DNA from: Flavobacteriales bacterium
Lineage (GTDB): Bacteria; Bacteroidota; Bacteroidia; Flavobacteriales_F; PHOS-HE28
Assembly: GCA_016788635.1 (NCBI GenBank)
Contig: JAEUSU010000007.1
Coordinates: 1-64,000, forward strand
Direction: 5' to 3'
Length of the DNA: 64,000 nt
A program made the position numbers and the translations under genes. The notes under the pieces are model-generated. The model was not told the DNA's origin, searched no databases, and saw nothing but the letters and a program-made list of their open reading frames with translations. Below, one piece after another: positions 1 to 7,534 of this stretch; within the stretch, counting starts at the first letter, position 1, and every line of letters begins with the position of its first letter.

Positions 1-1412
1 CCGCCGAAGGGTGAGGTGGGATCGAACTTGTTGTAGGTGTTGGCCCAGATGACGCCCGCGCGCAGTTTGCTGGTGAGGTTGAAGATCTTGCTGCCCTTGT
101 CCGTCCACACGCCGGCGCTGAGGCCGTAGGGCGTGTTGTTGGCTTTCTGGATCACCTCGTCCACGGTGCGGAAGGTCTGCACGGCGAGCACGGGGCCGAA
201 GATCTCCTCCTGCGCGATGCGCGCGCTTTGCGCCACGTTGAGGAAGAGCGTGGGGCGGCACCAGAAGCCTTTGCTCGGCAGCTCGCAGGCGGGCTGGTAC
301 ATCTCGGCGCCATCGGCCTGGCCCACCTTGAGGTATTTGTTGATGGTGCCGAGCTGTTCGCGGCTGTTGATGGCGCCGATGTCGGTGTTCTTGTCGAGCG
401 GATCGCCCACGACGAGCGAGCGCATGCGGTGCTTGAGCTTGCGGATCACTTCGTCGTACACGCCTTCCTCCACGAAGAGGCGGCTGCCGGCGCAGCACAC
501 GTGGCCCTGGTTGAAGTAGATGCCGTTGATGATGCCTTCGACGGCCTGGTCGATGGCGGCGTCGGCGAAGATGATGTTGGCCGCTTTGCCGCCGAGTTCG
601 AGGGTGAGCTTCTTGCCGCTGCCTGCTGTTGCACGCTGGATGAGCTTGCCCACGTTGGTGCTGCCGGTGAAGGCGACCTTGTTCACATCGGGGTGGTTGA
701 CCACCGCTGCGCCGGTGGCACCCGCACCGGTGACGATGTTGACGACGCCATCGGGGAGCTCGGCTTCCTGCAGGAGCTCGGCGAGCTTGAGCGCGGTGAG
801 CGGTGTGGTCTCGGCGGGTTTCAGCACCACGGTGTTGCCGCAGGCGAGGGCGGGGGCGAGCTTCCACGCGGCCATGAGCAGCGGGAAGTTCCAGGGAATC
901 ACCTGTCCGGCAACGCCGAGCGGTGAAGTGTTCTTGCCGGGGAAGGCATAGTGCAGCTTGTCGGCCCAACCGGCGTAGTAGAAGAAGTGCGCGGCGGCGA
1001 GGGGCACGTCCACGTCGCGACTTTCACGGATGGCCTTGCCGCCGTCCATGCTCTCGATCACGGCGAACTCGCGGGCCTTCTCCTGCAGCAGGCGCGCGAT
1101 GCGGTAGATGTACTTGGCGCGTTCGCTCGCGGGCATCTTGCTCCACACGGTGTCGTACGCCTTGCGCGCGGCTTTCACGGCGGCATCCACGTCGGCGTCA
1201 TTGGCCTCGGCGATGCGCGCGAGCTTCTGCTCGTTGGCGGGGTTGATGGTGTCGAAGTACGGCTCCCCTGAGCCCGTCGAACGGGTGCCGCTCTTCGGCT
1301 TCACCCACTTGCCGTTGATGAAGAGCTCGTATTGGGCGTTGATGCGGACGTGGTCGGTGGACTCGGGGGCGGGGGCGAGGGTCCAGTCGAGGGACTTCTT
1401 CTTGGTTGCCAT
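1..1412 (-). CDS. NAD-dependent aldehyde dehydrogenase (C-terminus cut by window edge)
   Basis: Oxidises an aldehyde to the carboxylate with NAD(P)+ in the cytoplasm; the substrate cannot be told from sequence. The frame opens with MATKKKSLDW at 1412 and stays open to base 1, giving about 470 residues. Hallmarks seen: PWNFPLLM (about residue 173), the NAD-binding FTGSTNVGK (248-256), the general base in LELGGK (Glu272), the nucleophile region QGHVCCAGSR (Cys306/307) and EEIFGPV further on. The gene is truncated only by the window. Residues 43-51 (TRSTGSGEP) interrupt the usual SGK-YFDTINPAN junction and are encoded by a dispersed repeat (1265-1285). A TATCTTCG -7-like box lies 6 nt before the ATG. 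Family assignment is certain; specificity is not. Confidence 0.93.
   Translation of the reverse strand, partial: MATKKKSLDWTLAPAPESTDHVRINAQYELFINGKWVKPKSGTRSTGSGEPYFDTINPANEQKLARIAEANDADVDAAVKAARKAYDTVWSKMPASERAKYIYRIARLLQEKAREFAVIESMDGGKAIRESRDVDVPLAAAHFFYYAGWADKLHYAFPGKNTSPLGVAGQVIPWNFPLLMAAWKLAPALACGNTVVLKPAETTPLTALKLAELLQEAELPDGVVNIVTGAGATGAAVVNHPDVNKVAFTGSTNVGKLIQRATAGSGKKLTLELGGKAANIIFADAAIDQAVEGIINGIYFNQGHVCCAGSRLFVEEGVYDEVIRKLKHRMRSLVVGDPLDKNTDIGAINSREQLGTINKYLKVGQADGAEMYQPACELPSKGFWCRPTLFLNVAQSARIAQEEIFGPVLAVQTFRTVDEVIQKANNTPYGLSAGVWTDKGSKIFNLTSKLRAGVIWANTYNKFDPTSPFG
1265..1285. repeat. TTCGAC..GCTCAG dispersed repeat copy inside the aldehyde dehydrogenase gene
   Basis: On the minus strand the bases read CCCGTTCGACGGGCTCAGG. 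The TTCGAC and GCTCAG ends are shared with repeats at 28091-28133 and 50821-50865, which lie between genes. Here the element is in frame and adds about 8-9 codons near the N-terminus of the enzyme, in a surface loop before the first conserved block. Confidence 0.55.
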
Positions 1413-1418
1413 TGTGAG

Positions 1419-1426
1419 CGAAGATA
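1419..1426 (-). promoter_or_regulatory. -7-like box TATCTTCG upstream of aldehyde dehydrogenase
   Basis: Minus-strand TATCTTCG ends 6 nt before the ATG. It matches the Bacteroidota -7 consensus TAnnTTTG with one T-to-C change that recurs throughout this window. The spacing implies a leaderless or very short leader transcript. No convincing -33 TTG at the usual distance was seen. Confidence 0.45.
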
Positions 1427-1443
1427 GAGCTACCGCCAAGCAA

Positions 1444-1473
1444 GCGATCCCGTCCAGGTCCGGACGGGATCGC
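1444..1473. repeat. Perfect 12-bp inverted repeat between two minus-strand genes
   Basis: GCGATCCCGTCC and GGACGGGATCGC are perfect inverted arms around a 6-base loop. The hairpin lies downstream of the RCC1-repeat gene and upstream of aldehyde dehydrogenase. It could act as a terminator or RNA-stabilising hairpin, but no T-run follows. The half-site CCGGACGGGA resembles the REP palindrome beside the RAYT gene. Confidence 0.5.
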
Positions 1474-1526
1474 CAATGGATATGCTCGTAACCGGGCGTA
1501 CTCTCAGGCCTGCGCTAGTGGTGCGC

Positions 1527-2909
1527 TTATTCGTTGATCACGTTGAAACGCTGTCCGCTGGCTTGTCCAACGCGGATCAGATAGGCACCTGAAGCAAGGG
1601 AACTGATGTCTACCGGTAGTACATCGAGGTTGATGTTTCCCGTCAATACCTGCCGCCCTGTACGGTCGAAGATCGCGTAGTTGCTTCCGTTCATCCGTAC
1701 ATCGGTCCTGATGGTCAGCCGGTCGGTCGCGGGATTCGGATAGACAACGACGGACAGGTTCTCATCGCTGGCCTGATCCATCCCTGTTGCCACCGAGCAT
1801 AGTGACACCACGCTCATGGGGATGTTCGAGTTCGTGTTGTTGCCAAGCCCGAGCTGGCCATCCGTGTTGATCCCGCACGATTGGATCGTTCCATCGTTCT
1901 TCAAAAAGAACGAGTGGCTCGCCCCGCCCTCCAGGTCGATGATGGAAGCGAGCGCGGATACCTGAGCGGGGGTGGATGCATCGGTATTGGTGCCATCCCC
2001 GAGCTCGCCATTGTTGTTCGCACCGCAGGCCCACACCGTACCGTCATTCTTAAGGAAGTGCGAATGGCGCCCACCTCCGCTCATGGAGATGATGTTGGCC
2101 AATCCTGTTACCTGTACCGGCGTCAGGCGATCCGTGGTGGTGCCATCGCCGAGTTGTCCATTGGAATTGGAACCGCAGGCCCAGACCGTGCCGTCACTCT
2201 TCAGGAAGAGCGAATGGAATCCTCCACCGTTCATGAAGGTGACATCCGTTAGTCCCAGCACCTGCACGGGCGAGTTGCGATCGGTGGTGGTGCCATCACC
2301 CAAGGCGCCATTGGCGTTGGAGCCGCACGCCCAGATCGTACCGTCATTCTTCAGGAAGAGCGACTTGTTCCCCACTCCGGAGATCGCCGTGATGCCGCTG
2401 AGCCCGGGGATCTGGATCGGGGTTGTTCGATCGGTGTTGGTGCCATCACCGAGCTGGCCGAAAGCATTCCAACCGCAGGCCCAGACGGTGCCATCGCTCT
2501 TCAGGAAGAGTGAATGATGCGAGCCGCCCATGATGGAAACGATGTTCGCAAGCCCCGCCACCTGCACGGGGATCGTTCGTTGGGTGTTGGTGCCGTCACC
2601 CACTTCACCGAAGCTGTTCCCGCCGCATGCCCAAACGGTGCCATCGCTCTTCAGGAAGATGGAATGCGCACCTCCTCCAATAACCGATGTGACATCCGAA
2701 AGACCGATCACTTGCACGGGGGTCGATCGATCGGTGGTGGTGCCATCGCCCAATTGTCCACTGGCATTGTCGCCACAGGACTGCACCGTGCCATCGAGGC
2801 AGATGAAGAGCGATTGGAATCCACCGGCCGAAATGGTTTGAGCACTTGCAGAAGTGTTGATCTGCATGCAGGTGATCGCAAGCGCGATGATCTGTACTCC
2901 TTTTTTCAT
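1527..2909 (-). CDS. RCC1-repeat secreted protein with T9SS C-terminal sorting domain
   Basis: A 460-residue exported protein. Start chosen at 2909 (MKKGVQIIALAITCMQ..SASAQ), which gives a clean signal peptide; an upstream start would put 11 polar residues before it. The body is about seven repeats of roughly 52 residues of the form GGxHSxFLKSDGTVWACGxN..GQLGDGTTTDR..PVQV, the pattern of RCC1-type seven-bladed propellers. The C-terminus (VVVYPNPATDRLTIR through GAYLIRV) is a type A T9SS sorting domain, so the protein is probably surface-exposed or released. The repeats are near-identical at the DNA level, suggesting recent repeat exchange. Ligand and role are unknown. Confidence 0.9.
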   Translation of the reverse strand: MKKGVQIIALAITCMQINTSASAQTISAGGFQSLFICLDGTVQSCGDNASGQLGDGTTTDRSTPVQVIGLSDVTSVIGGGAHSIFLKSDGTVWACGGNSFGEVGDGTNTQRTIPVQVAGLANIVSIMGGSHHSLFLKSDGTVWACGWNAFGQLGDGTNTDRTTPIQIPGLSGITAISGVGNKSLFLKNDGTIWACGSNANGALGDGTTTDRNSPVQVLGLTDVTFMNGGGFHSLFLKSDGTVWACGSNSNGQLGDGTTTDRLTPVQVTGLANIISMSGGGRHSHFLKNDGTVWACGANNNGELGDGTNTDASTPAQVSALASIIDLEGGASHSFFLKNDGTIQSCGINTDGQLGLGNNTNSNIPMSVVSLCSVATGMDQASDENLSVVVYPNPATDRLTIRTDVRMNGSNYAIFDRTGRQVLTGNINLDVLPVDISSLASGAYLIRVGQASGQRFNVINE

Positions 2910-2987
2910 GTTGTTCTTGGTGTAGGTTCTCCCGCAAACCAACAGGCTCGTTGGCCGGCGCGCAATAGAACCTTCGTTATATCGCTG

Positions 2988-3002
2988 GACCTGGTACAGG
3001 TC
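2988..3002. promoter_or_regulatory. 15-bp palindrome GACCTGGTACAGGTC upstream of the RCC1-repeat gene
   Basis: GACCTG-GTA-CAGGTC is a perfect palindrome about 80 bp before the RCC1-repeat start. Its size and symmetry suit a dimeric repressor operator, but it is a single occurrence and no regulator is adjacent. Confidence 0.2.
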
Positions 3003-3071
3003 GATCGGCTCGGGGTCCAGAGAAGTTAGGGACCAAGCGGGCCAGCAAGCATACTACGGACCTCCGACCTG

Positions 3072-3557
3072 TCACTTGCTGCTCAGCAGCACCAACTGGC
3101 CCCGGTGATGCGCAAGGTGGATGGTCCGGCTCAACAACACGTTCAGTCGGTTGCGGTGTGGCTCCTTGGGGAAATCCTCCGCGGAAATGTTCGCGTGGCG
3201 TGTGAACCACTCAGCAGCCGGCAGCTTCATGATGCGCGCGTTCAACGCAGTGCTCACCGCCGCCCAACGCGCACGGAGCTGCGCCACGGTGTGCACGTCG
3301 GGCATGTCCCGGTCCGCTGCGTCCACGAACACCGGTTTCAGTTCAGGGAACAGCGGATCCTGGAAACGCAGCAAGGGCAGCATGAGGTCGTGCTCGGCAG
3401 CGAGGTGCCCGAGAAGATAGATGCCCCTGTTGCGGCCCGGGGCCACCTCCTGCATAAGCTGCGCATCGGTCAGTTCGTCGATCAGCGCGCTGGTGCCCTT
3501 CAACTGGGTGTTCCAGGCATCGAGCGCCATCTTCACGAAAAGCCGTTCGTCTTGCAT
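3072..3557 (-). CDS. DinB-like four-helix-bundle protein
   Basis: A 161-residue protein beginning MQDERLFVKMAL. An upstream start at 3614 would overlap deoC by 41 nt, so the internal ATG is preferred. The spacing of histidines (LLGHLAAEHD near residue 50 and IHLAHHRGQLV near the C-terminus) matches the metal-binding triad of the DinB/YfiT superfamily, whose members are often thiol-dependent transferases or of unknown activity. The WF.HA segment precedes the last helix. It follows deoC by 16 nt on the same strand and may be cotranscribed. No specific reaction can be assigned. Confidence 0.75.
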   Translation of the reverse strand: MQDERLFVKMALDAWNTQLKGTSALIDELTDAQLMQEVAPGRNRGIYLLGHLAAEHDLMLPLLRFQDPLFPELKPVFVDAADRDMPDVHTVAQLRARWAAVSTALNARIMKLPAAEWFTRHANISAEDFPKEPHRNRLNVLLSRTIHLAHHRGQLVLLSSK

Positions 3558-3573
3558 GACTGGCCCGATAAAT

Positions 3574-4500
3574 TCAGTCGTTGCTGAAGTAATCCGCGCT
3601 CTGGTAGTGCCCATCGGCCTCCTTCTGCAATTGCATCAGGATATCGTTGGCCAGGCTGCTGGCGCCGAAGCGGAACCAGTGGTTGTTCAGCCACTCGGGG
3701 CCGAGCTCCTCCTTCACCATCATCAGGTAGTGCAGCGCCTGCTTGCTGGTGCGGATGCCGCCAGCGGGCTTCATGGCGATCATCTGGCCCGTCTTCAGGT
3801 AGTGGTCGCGGATCGCGTGCAGCATCACCAGCGTCACTTCCATGGTGGCCGCCGGATTGATCTTGCCGGTGCTGGTCTTGATGAAATCGGCGCCGGCGGC
3901 GATGGCGATTTCACTGGCCAAGCGCACCTTGTCGTAGGTGCCCAGTTCGCCGGTTTCGAGGATCACCTTCAGGCGCGCATCGCCGCAGGCTTCCTTGATG
4001 GCTGCGACCTCATCGAACACGAAGTTGTAGTCGCCCATGTGGAACCTGCCACGACTGATCACCATATCGATCTCGTCGGCGCCTTCGTTCACAGCGAACT
4101 TGGTGTCGGTGATCTTCACGTTGCGTGGTGCCTGGCCGCTCGGGAAGGCAGTGGAGACCGACGCCACCTTCACGCTGCTGTCGCCCAGCGCCTTCCTGGC
4201 CACCTTCACCAATGAGGGGTACACGCATATGGCGGCTACCGTGGGCAGGCCGGGCAGCTGATCATGCAGGTGCATGGCCTTGTAGCAGAGCTGTTGCACC
4301 TTGTGTGGCGTGTCGGCGCCTTCCAGGGTGGTCAGGTCGATCATGCTCAGGGCGAGCTTCATGCCCTGCACCTTCGTCTCCTTCTTGATGCTGCGTGCCT
4401 TGATGCGGGCCACGCGCTCCTCGATGCCCACCTGGTCCACCGTGGGGCTGAGGCGCGGGTCGAAGGCCGGGAGGGTCGGGACTTTCTGTGTGGTGGCCAT
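3574..4500 (-). CDS. deoC: Deoxyribose-phosphate aldolase
   Basis: Cleaves 2-deoxyribose 5-phosphate to glyceraldehyde 3-phosphate and acetaldehyde in deoxynucleoside catabolism. The 308-residue product starts MATTQKVPTLPAF at 4500, chosen over 4533 because a TATCTTTG -7 box ends 7 nt upstream. Visible family signatures: TTLEGADTP, CVYPSLV, the Schiff-base lysine in DFIKTSTGK and the second active-site lysine in MKPAGGIR. It is longer than the E. coli enzyme (259 aa), with an N-terminal extension of about 45 residues common in Bacteroidota versions. Cytoplasmic. Confidence 0.95.
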   Translation of the reverse strand: MATTQKVPTLPAFDPRLSPTVDQVGIEERVARIKARSIKKETKVQGMKLALSMIDLTTLEGADTPHKVQQLCYKAMHLHDQLPGLPTVAAICVYPSLVKVARKALGDSSVKVASVSTAFPSGQAPRNVKITDTKFAVNEGADEIDMVISRGRFHMGDYNFVFDEVAAIKEACGDARLKVILETGELGTYDKVRLASEIAIAAGADFIKTSTGKINPAATMEVTLVMLHAIRDHYLKTGQMIAMKPAGGIRTSKQALHYLMMVKEELGPEWLNNHWFRFGASSLANDILMQLQKEADGHYQSADYFSND

Positions 4501-4507
4501 GGCCCGC

Positions 4508-4515
4508 CAAAGATA
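4508..4515 (-). promoter_or_regulatory. -7 box TATCTTTG for deoC
   Basis: Minus-strand TATCTTTG is an exact match to TAnnTTTG and ends 7 nt before the deoC ATG, which supports the chosen start. Confidence 0.5.
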
Positions 4516-4546
4516 GCCGGGGGCCTGCGCCACCCCACGGGATCAG

Positions 4547-4554
4547 TACCTTCG
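4547..4554 (+). promoter_or_regulatory. -7-like box TACCTTCG for cysC
   Basis: TACCTTCG lies 19 nt before the cysC ATG at 4574. Together with the deoC box on the other strand it forms a compact divergent promoter region of about 70 bp. Confidence 0.45.
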
Positions 4555-4573
4555 CCGCCCGTTGTGCCAAGGC

Positions 4574-5173
4574 ATGTCAGGCCACATCCATCCCATCCAT
4601 GAGCACCTGCTCGGCCGCACCGCCAAAGAGGCGCTGCTCGGCCAGCGGGGCGTGTGCGTGTGGATGACCGGCCTGAGCGGTAGCGGCAAGAGCACCCTGG
4701 CGATCGGGCTCGAGCGGTTGCTGCACGGGCAGGGTCGATACGCCGTGGTGCTGGATGGTGACAATGTGCGCACCGGCATCAACAGCGACCTGGGTTTCAG
4801 CGCGGCCGACCGCACGGAGAACATCCGCCGCATCGCCGAGGTGGCGAAGCTCTTCGTGCAGCACGGCGCCATTGTCATCTGCTGCTTCGTCAGCCCCACC
4901 ATCGCCATCCGCGAGCATGCGCGTGGCATCATCGGCGCGGAAGACTTCGTGGAGGTCTTCATTGATACCCCCCTGGAGGAATGTGAGCGCCGCGATGTGA
5001 AGGGCCTCTATGCCAGGGCACGCGCCGGCGAGGTGAAGGACTTTACGGGCATCAGCGCGCCCTTCGAGCCACCTGTTGAAGCCGACCTCGTCATTCGAAC
5101 GATCGGGCGCGCCAAAGAGGATAACGCCACCGAACTGTTGAACTTCATCCTGCCGCGGGTGACGCGGAACTGA
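4574..5173 (+). CDS. cysC: Adenylyl-sulfate kinase
   Basis: Phosphorylates APS to PAPS with ATP, the second step of sulfate activation. 199 residues from MSGHIHP; a start 12 nt upstream is possible but falls closer to the promoter box. Walker A is GLSGSGKST (about residues 33-41). The APS-binding LDGDNVRTGINSDLGFS block, FVSPTIAIREHAR and the IDTPLEECERRDVKGLYARARAGEV block are all present. It precedes cysD-cysN on the same strand, separated by a CACAGAG hairpin repeat. PAPS could feed assimilation or sulfation of surface glycans; no cysH is in the window. Confidence 0.95.
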   Translation: MSGHIHPIHEHLLGRTAKEALLGQRGVCVWMTGLSGSGKSTLAIGLERLLHGQGRYAVVLDGDNVRTGINSDLGFSAADRTENIRRIAEVAKLFVQHGAIVICCFVSPTIAIREHARGIIGAEDFVEVFIDTPLEECERRDVKGLYARARAGEVKDFTGISAPFEPPVEADLVIRTIGRAKEDNATELLNFILPRVTRN

Positions 5174-5180
5174 AAATGCG

Positions 5181-5272
5181 TTCACCACAGAGGCACAGAG
5201 ACGCGGAGAAGAGGCGCGGTCCGCTGAGACATCATCTGATTTCTCTGTGTCTCTGTGCCTCTGTGGTGAGAA
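5181..5272. repeat. CACAGAG-type long inverted repeat between cysC and cysD
   Basis: The left arm contains TCACCACAGAGGCACAGAGA and the right arm ends in its reverse complement (about 5242-5272). This gives a near-perfect stem of more than 20 bp around a roughly 40-base centre. A second copy lies at 63877-63946. It sits inside the cys operon and could act as an attenuator or mRNA-stability element, but its recurrence argues for a mobile hairpin family. Confidence 0.75.
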
Positions 5273-5283
5273 TGAATTGACCC

Positions 5284-6189
5284 ATGCACTCCTACCGCCT
5301 CACCCACCTCAAGGAGCTCGAGAGCGAGAGCATCCTCATCCTGCGTGAAGTGGCCGCGCAGTTCGAGCATCCTGCACTGCTCTTCAGCGGTGGCAAGGAC
5401 AGCATCGTCTGCTTTCACCTGGCCCGCAAGGCCTTCTTCCCCGCCCGGGTGCCCTTTCCCCTGGTGCACATCGATACGGGCCACAACTTCGAGGAGACGA
5501 TGAGCTTCCGTGACGATCTCGTGAAGGAGCACGGCGCGAAGCTGATCGTCGGCAGCGTGCAGGAGAGCATCGACCAAGGCAAGGTTCAGGAGGAGACCGG
5601 CTACTACGCCAGCCGCAACAAACTGCAAACGGTGACCTTGCTCGATACCATCGAGAAGCACAAGATCGACTGTGCCATCGGCGGTGGCCGGCGCGATGAG
5701 GAGAAGGCGCGCGCGAAGGAGCGCGTGTTCAGTCACCGCGACGAATTCGGCCAGTGGGACCCCAAGAACCAGCGGCCCGAGCTGTGGAACCTGTACAACG
5801 GCAAGAAGCGTCCGGGTGAGCATTTCCGTGCCTTCCCCATCAGCAACTGGACGGAGATGGATGTGTGGCAGTACATCCTGCTGGAGAAGATCCCCATCCC
5901 CAGCATTTACTTCAGCCACGAGCGCGAGGTATTCAACCGCGACGGTGTGATCTACGCGAACTCGTCCTTCATGCGCCTGAAGCCCGAAGAGAAGCCGTAC
6001 CGCATGCGTGTGCGCTTCCGCACCATCGGCGATATGAGCTGCACGGGCGCGGTGGATTCCCCCGCAAGCACGTTGGAGGAGATCATCGAGGAAGTGGCTT
6101 CATCGCGCGTGACCGAGCGCGGCTCGCGCATGGACGACAAGCGCAGTGAGGCGGCGATGGAGGACAGGAAGAAGGAAGGTTATTTCTGA
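5284..6189 (+). CDS. cysD: Sulfate adenylyltransferase subunit 2
   Basis: Small catalytic subunit of ATP sulfurylase; with CysN it adenylylates sulfate to APS using ATP and GTP. The 301-residue protein has the PP-loop SGGKDSIVCFHLARKAF (about residues 38-54), HIDTGHNFEE, the GGGRRDEEKARAKER signature, NLYNGKKRPGEHFRAFPISNWTE and C-terminal RMRVRFRTIGDMSCTGAV. Length matches the family. It is followed by cysN 78 nt downstream. Confidence 0.97.
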   Translation: MHSYRLTHLKELESESILILREVAAQFEHPALLFSGGKDSIVCFHLARKAFFPARVPFPLVHIDTGHNFEETMSFRDDLVKEHGAKLIVGSVQESIDQGKVQEETGYYASRNKLQTVTLLDTIEKHKIDCAIGGGRRDEEKARAKERVFSHRDEFGQWDPKNQRPELWNLYNGKKRPGEHFRAFPISNWTEMDVWQYILLEKIPIPSIYFSHEREVFNRDGVIYANSSFMRLKPEEKPYRMRVRFRTIGDMSCTGAVDSPASTLEEIIEEVASSRVTERGSRMDDKRSEAAMEDRKKEGYF

Positions 6190-6267
6190 TGACAAGCAGG
6201 AACAATTACCGGTGTCAAGCTGAGCTCGTCGAAGCCACGGACAACTGACAATGAGCAGATCGGAACC

Positions 6268-7530
6268 ATGAAGGATGGATACCTCGATATGGACCTTCTC
6301 CGCTTCACCACGGCGGGCAGCGTGGACGATGGTAAGAGCACACTCATCGGCCGCCTGCTCTACGACACGAAGCAGATCTTCGAGGATCAACTCGAAGCCG
6401 TGGAGAAGGCCAGCGCGAAACGCGGCAGCGGCGAAGTGGATCTATCGCTCCTCACGGACGGATTGCGCGCCGAGCGCGAGCAAGGCATCACCATCGATGT
6501 GGCCTACCGGTACTTCGCCACGCCCAAGCGCAAATTCATCATCGCCGATACGCCGGGGCATATCCAGTACACACGGAACATGGTCACCGGCGCGAGCACG
6601 GCGAACCTCGCGATCATCCTCGTGGACGCGCGCAAGGGCATCCTGGAGCAGACCTGCCGCCATTCGTTCATCGCCTCCCTGCTCGGCATCCCGCATGTGG
6701 TGTTCTGCATCAACAAGATGGACCTCGTGGACTACGACGAGGCCACCTTCACGCGCATTCAAAAGGAACTCGAGGATTTCAGCAGCAAGCTCGAAGTGCG
6801 CGACATCCGCTACATCCCCATCAGCGCGCTGAAGGGCGATAACGTGGTGGAACGCAGCACCCGGATGAACTGGTACCAGGGCCCCACGCTCATGTACCTG
6901 CTGGAAACGCTGCACATCGCCGGCGACCTCAACCACATCGACCGCCGATTCCCGGTGCAGTACGTGGTGCGCCCCATGACCGATGCGTGGCATGACTTCC
7001 GCGGCTTCGCAGGCCGCGTGGCCGGCGGTGTGTTCAGGAAGGGCGATGCCGTGCAGGTGCTGCCCAGTGGTTTCCAGAGCACGGTGAAGAGCGTGCACAT
7101 CGGCGAGCGCGAAGTGGAGGAATGCTTCGCACCGCAGAGCGCCGTGATCACCCTGGAGGACGAGATCGACATCAGCCGGGGCGACATGCTCGTGAGCCCT
7201 AACAACCAGCCTGTGGTGTCGCAGGACGTGGACGTGATGCTGTGCTGGTTCAACGAGCGGCCCCTGCAGCCCAACGGGAAGTACACGCTGAAGCACACCA
7301 CCCGTGACGTGCGCTGCCTGGTGAAGGAGGTGACCTACAAGATGGACATCAATACCCTGCACAAAGCCGAGGGCGACCGCACCATCGGCATGAACGACAT
7401 CGGCCGCGTGAAGCTGCGCACCACCGCGCCGCTCTTCTTCGACACTTACGCGCGCAACCGCCACACCGGCAGCCTCATCCTCATCGACGAAAGCACGAAT
7501 GAGACGGTGGCGGCGGGGATGATCGTGTGA
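6268..7530 (+). CDS. cysN: Sulfate adenylyltransferase subunit 1 (GTPase)
   Basis: GTPase subunit of ATP sulfurylase that drives APS synthesis. 420 residues, an EF-Tu-like G domain with G1 VDDGKSTLIGRLLYDTKQ (about 15-32), EREQGITIDVAYRYF, DTPGHIQYTRNM and NKMDLVDYDE, followed by two beta-barrel domains. It lacks the C-terminal APS kinase found in CysNC fusions, consistent with the separate cysC upstream. The start at 6268 (MKDGYLDMDLLRFTTAGSVDDG) is typical. It ends 5 nt from the convergent amidohydrolase gene. Confidence 0.97.
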   Translation: MKDGYLDMDLLRFTTAGSVDDGKSTLIGRLLYDTKQIFEDQLEAVEKASAKRGSGEVDLSLLTDGLRAEREQGITIDVAYRYFATPKRKFIIADTPGHIQYTRNMVTGASTANLAIILVDARKGILEQTCRHSFIASLLGIPHVVFCINKMDLVDYDEATFTRIQKELEDFSSKLEVRDIRYIPISALKGDNVVERSTRMNWYQGPTLMYLLETLHIAGDLNHIDRRFPVQYVVRPMTDAWHDFRGFAGRVAGGVFRKGDAVQVLPSGFQSTVKSVHIGEREVEECFAPQSAVITLEDEIDISRGDMLVSPNNQPVVSQDVDVMLCWFNERPLQPNGKYTLKHTTRDVRCLVKEVTYKMDINTLHKAEGDRTIGMNDIGRVKLRTTAPLFFDTYARNRHTGSLILIDESTNETVAAGMIV

Positions 7531-7534
7531 GGGA

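Noticed and set aside
1..1412. Truncated aldehyde dehydrogenase pseudogene
   Set aside because: The missing C-terminus is due to the window edge; the frame is intact and all catalytic motifs present.
5181..5272. Simple Rho-independent terminator after cysC
   Set aside because: The stem is far longer than a terminator, has no T-run, and another copy exists at 63877-63946; a dispersed hairpin repeat explains it better.
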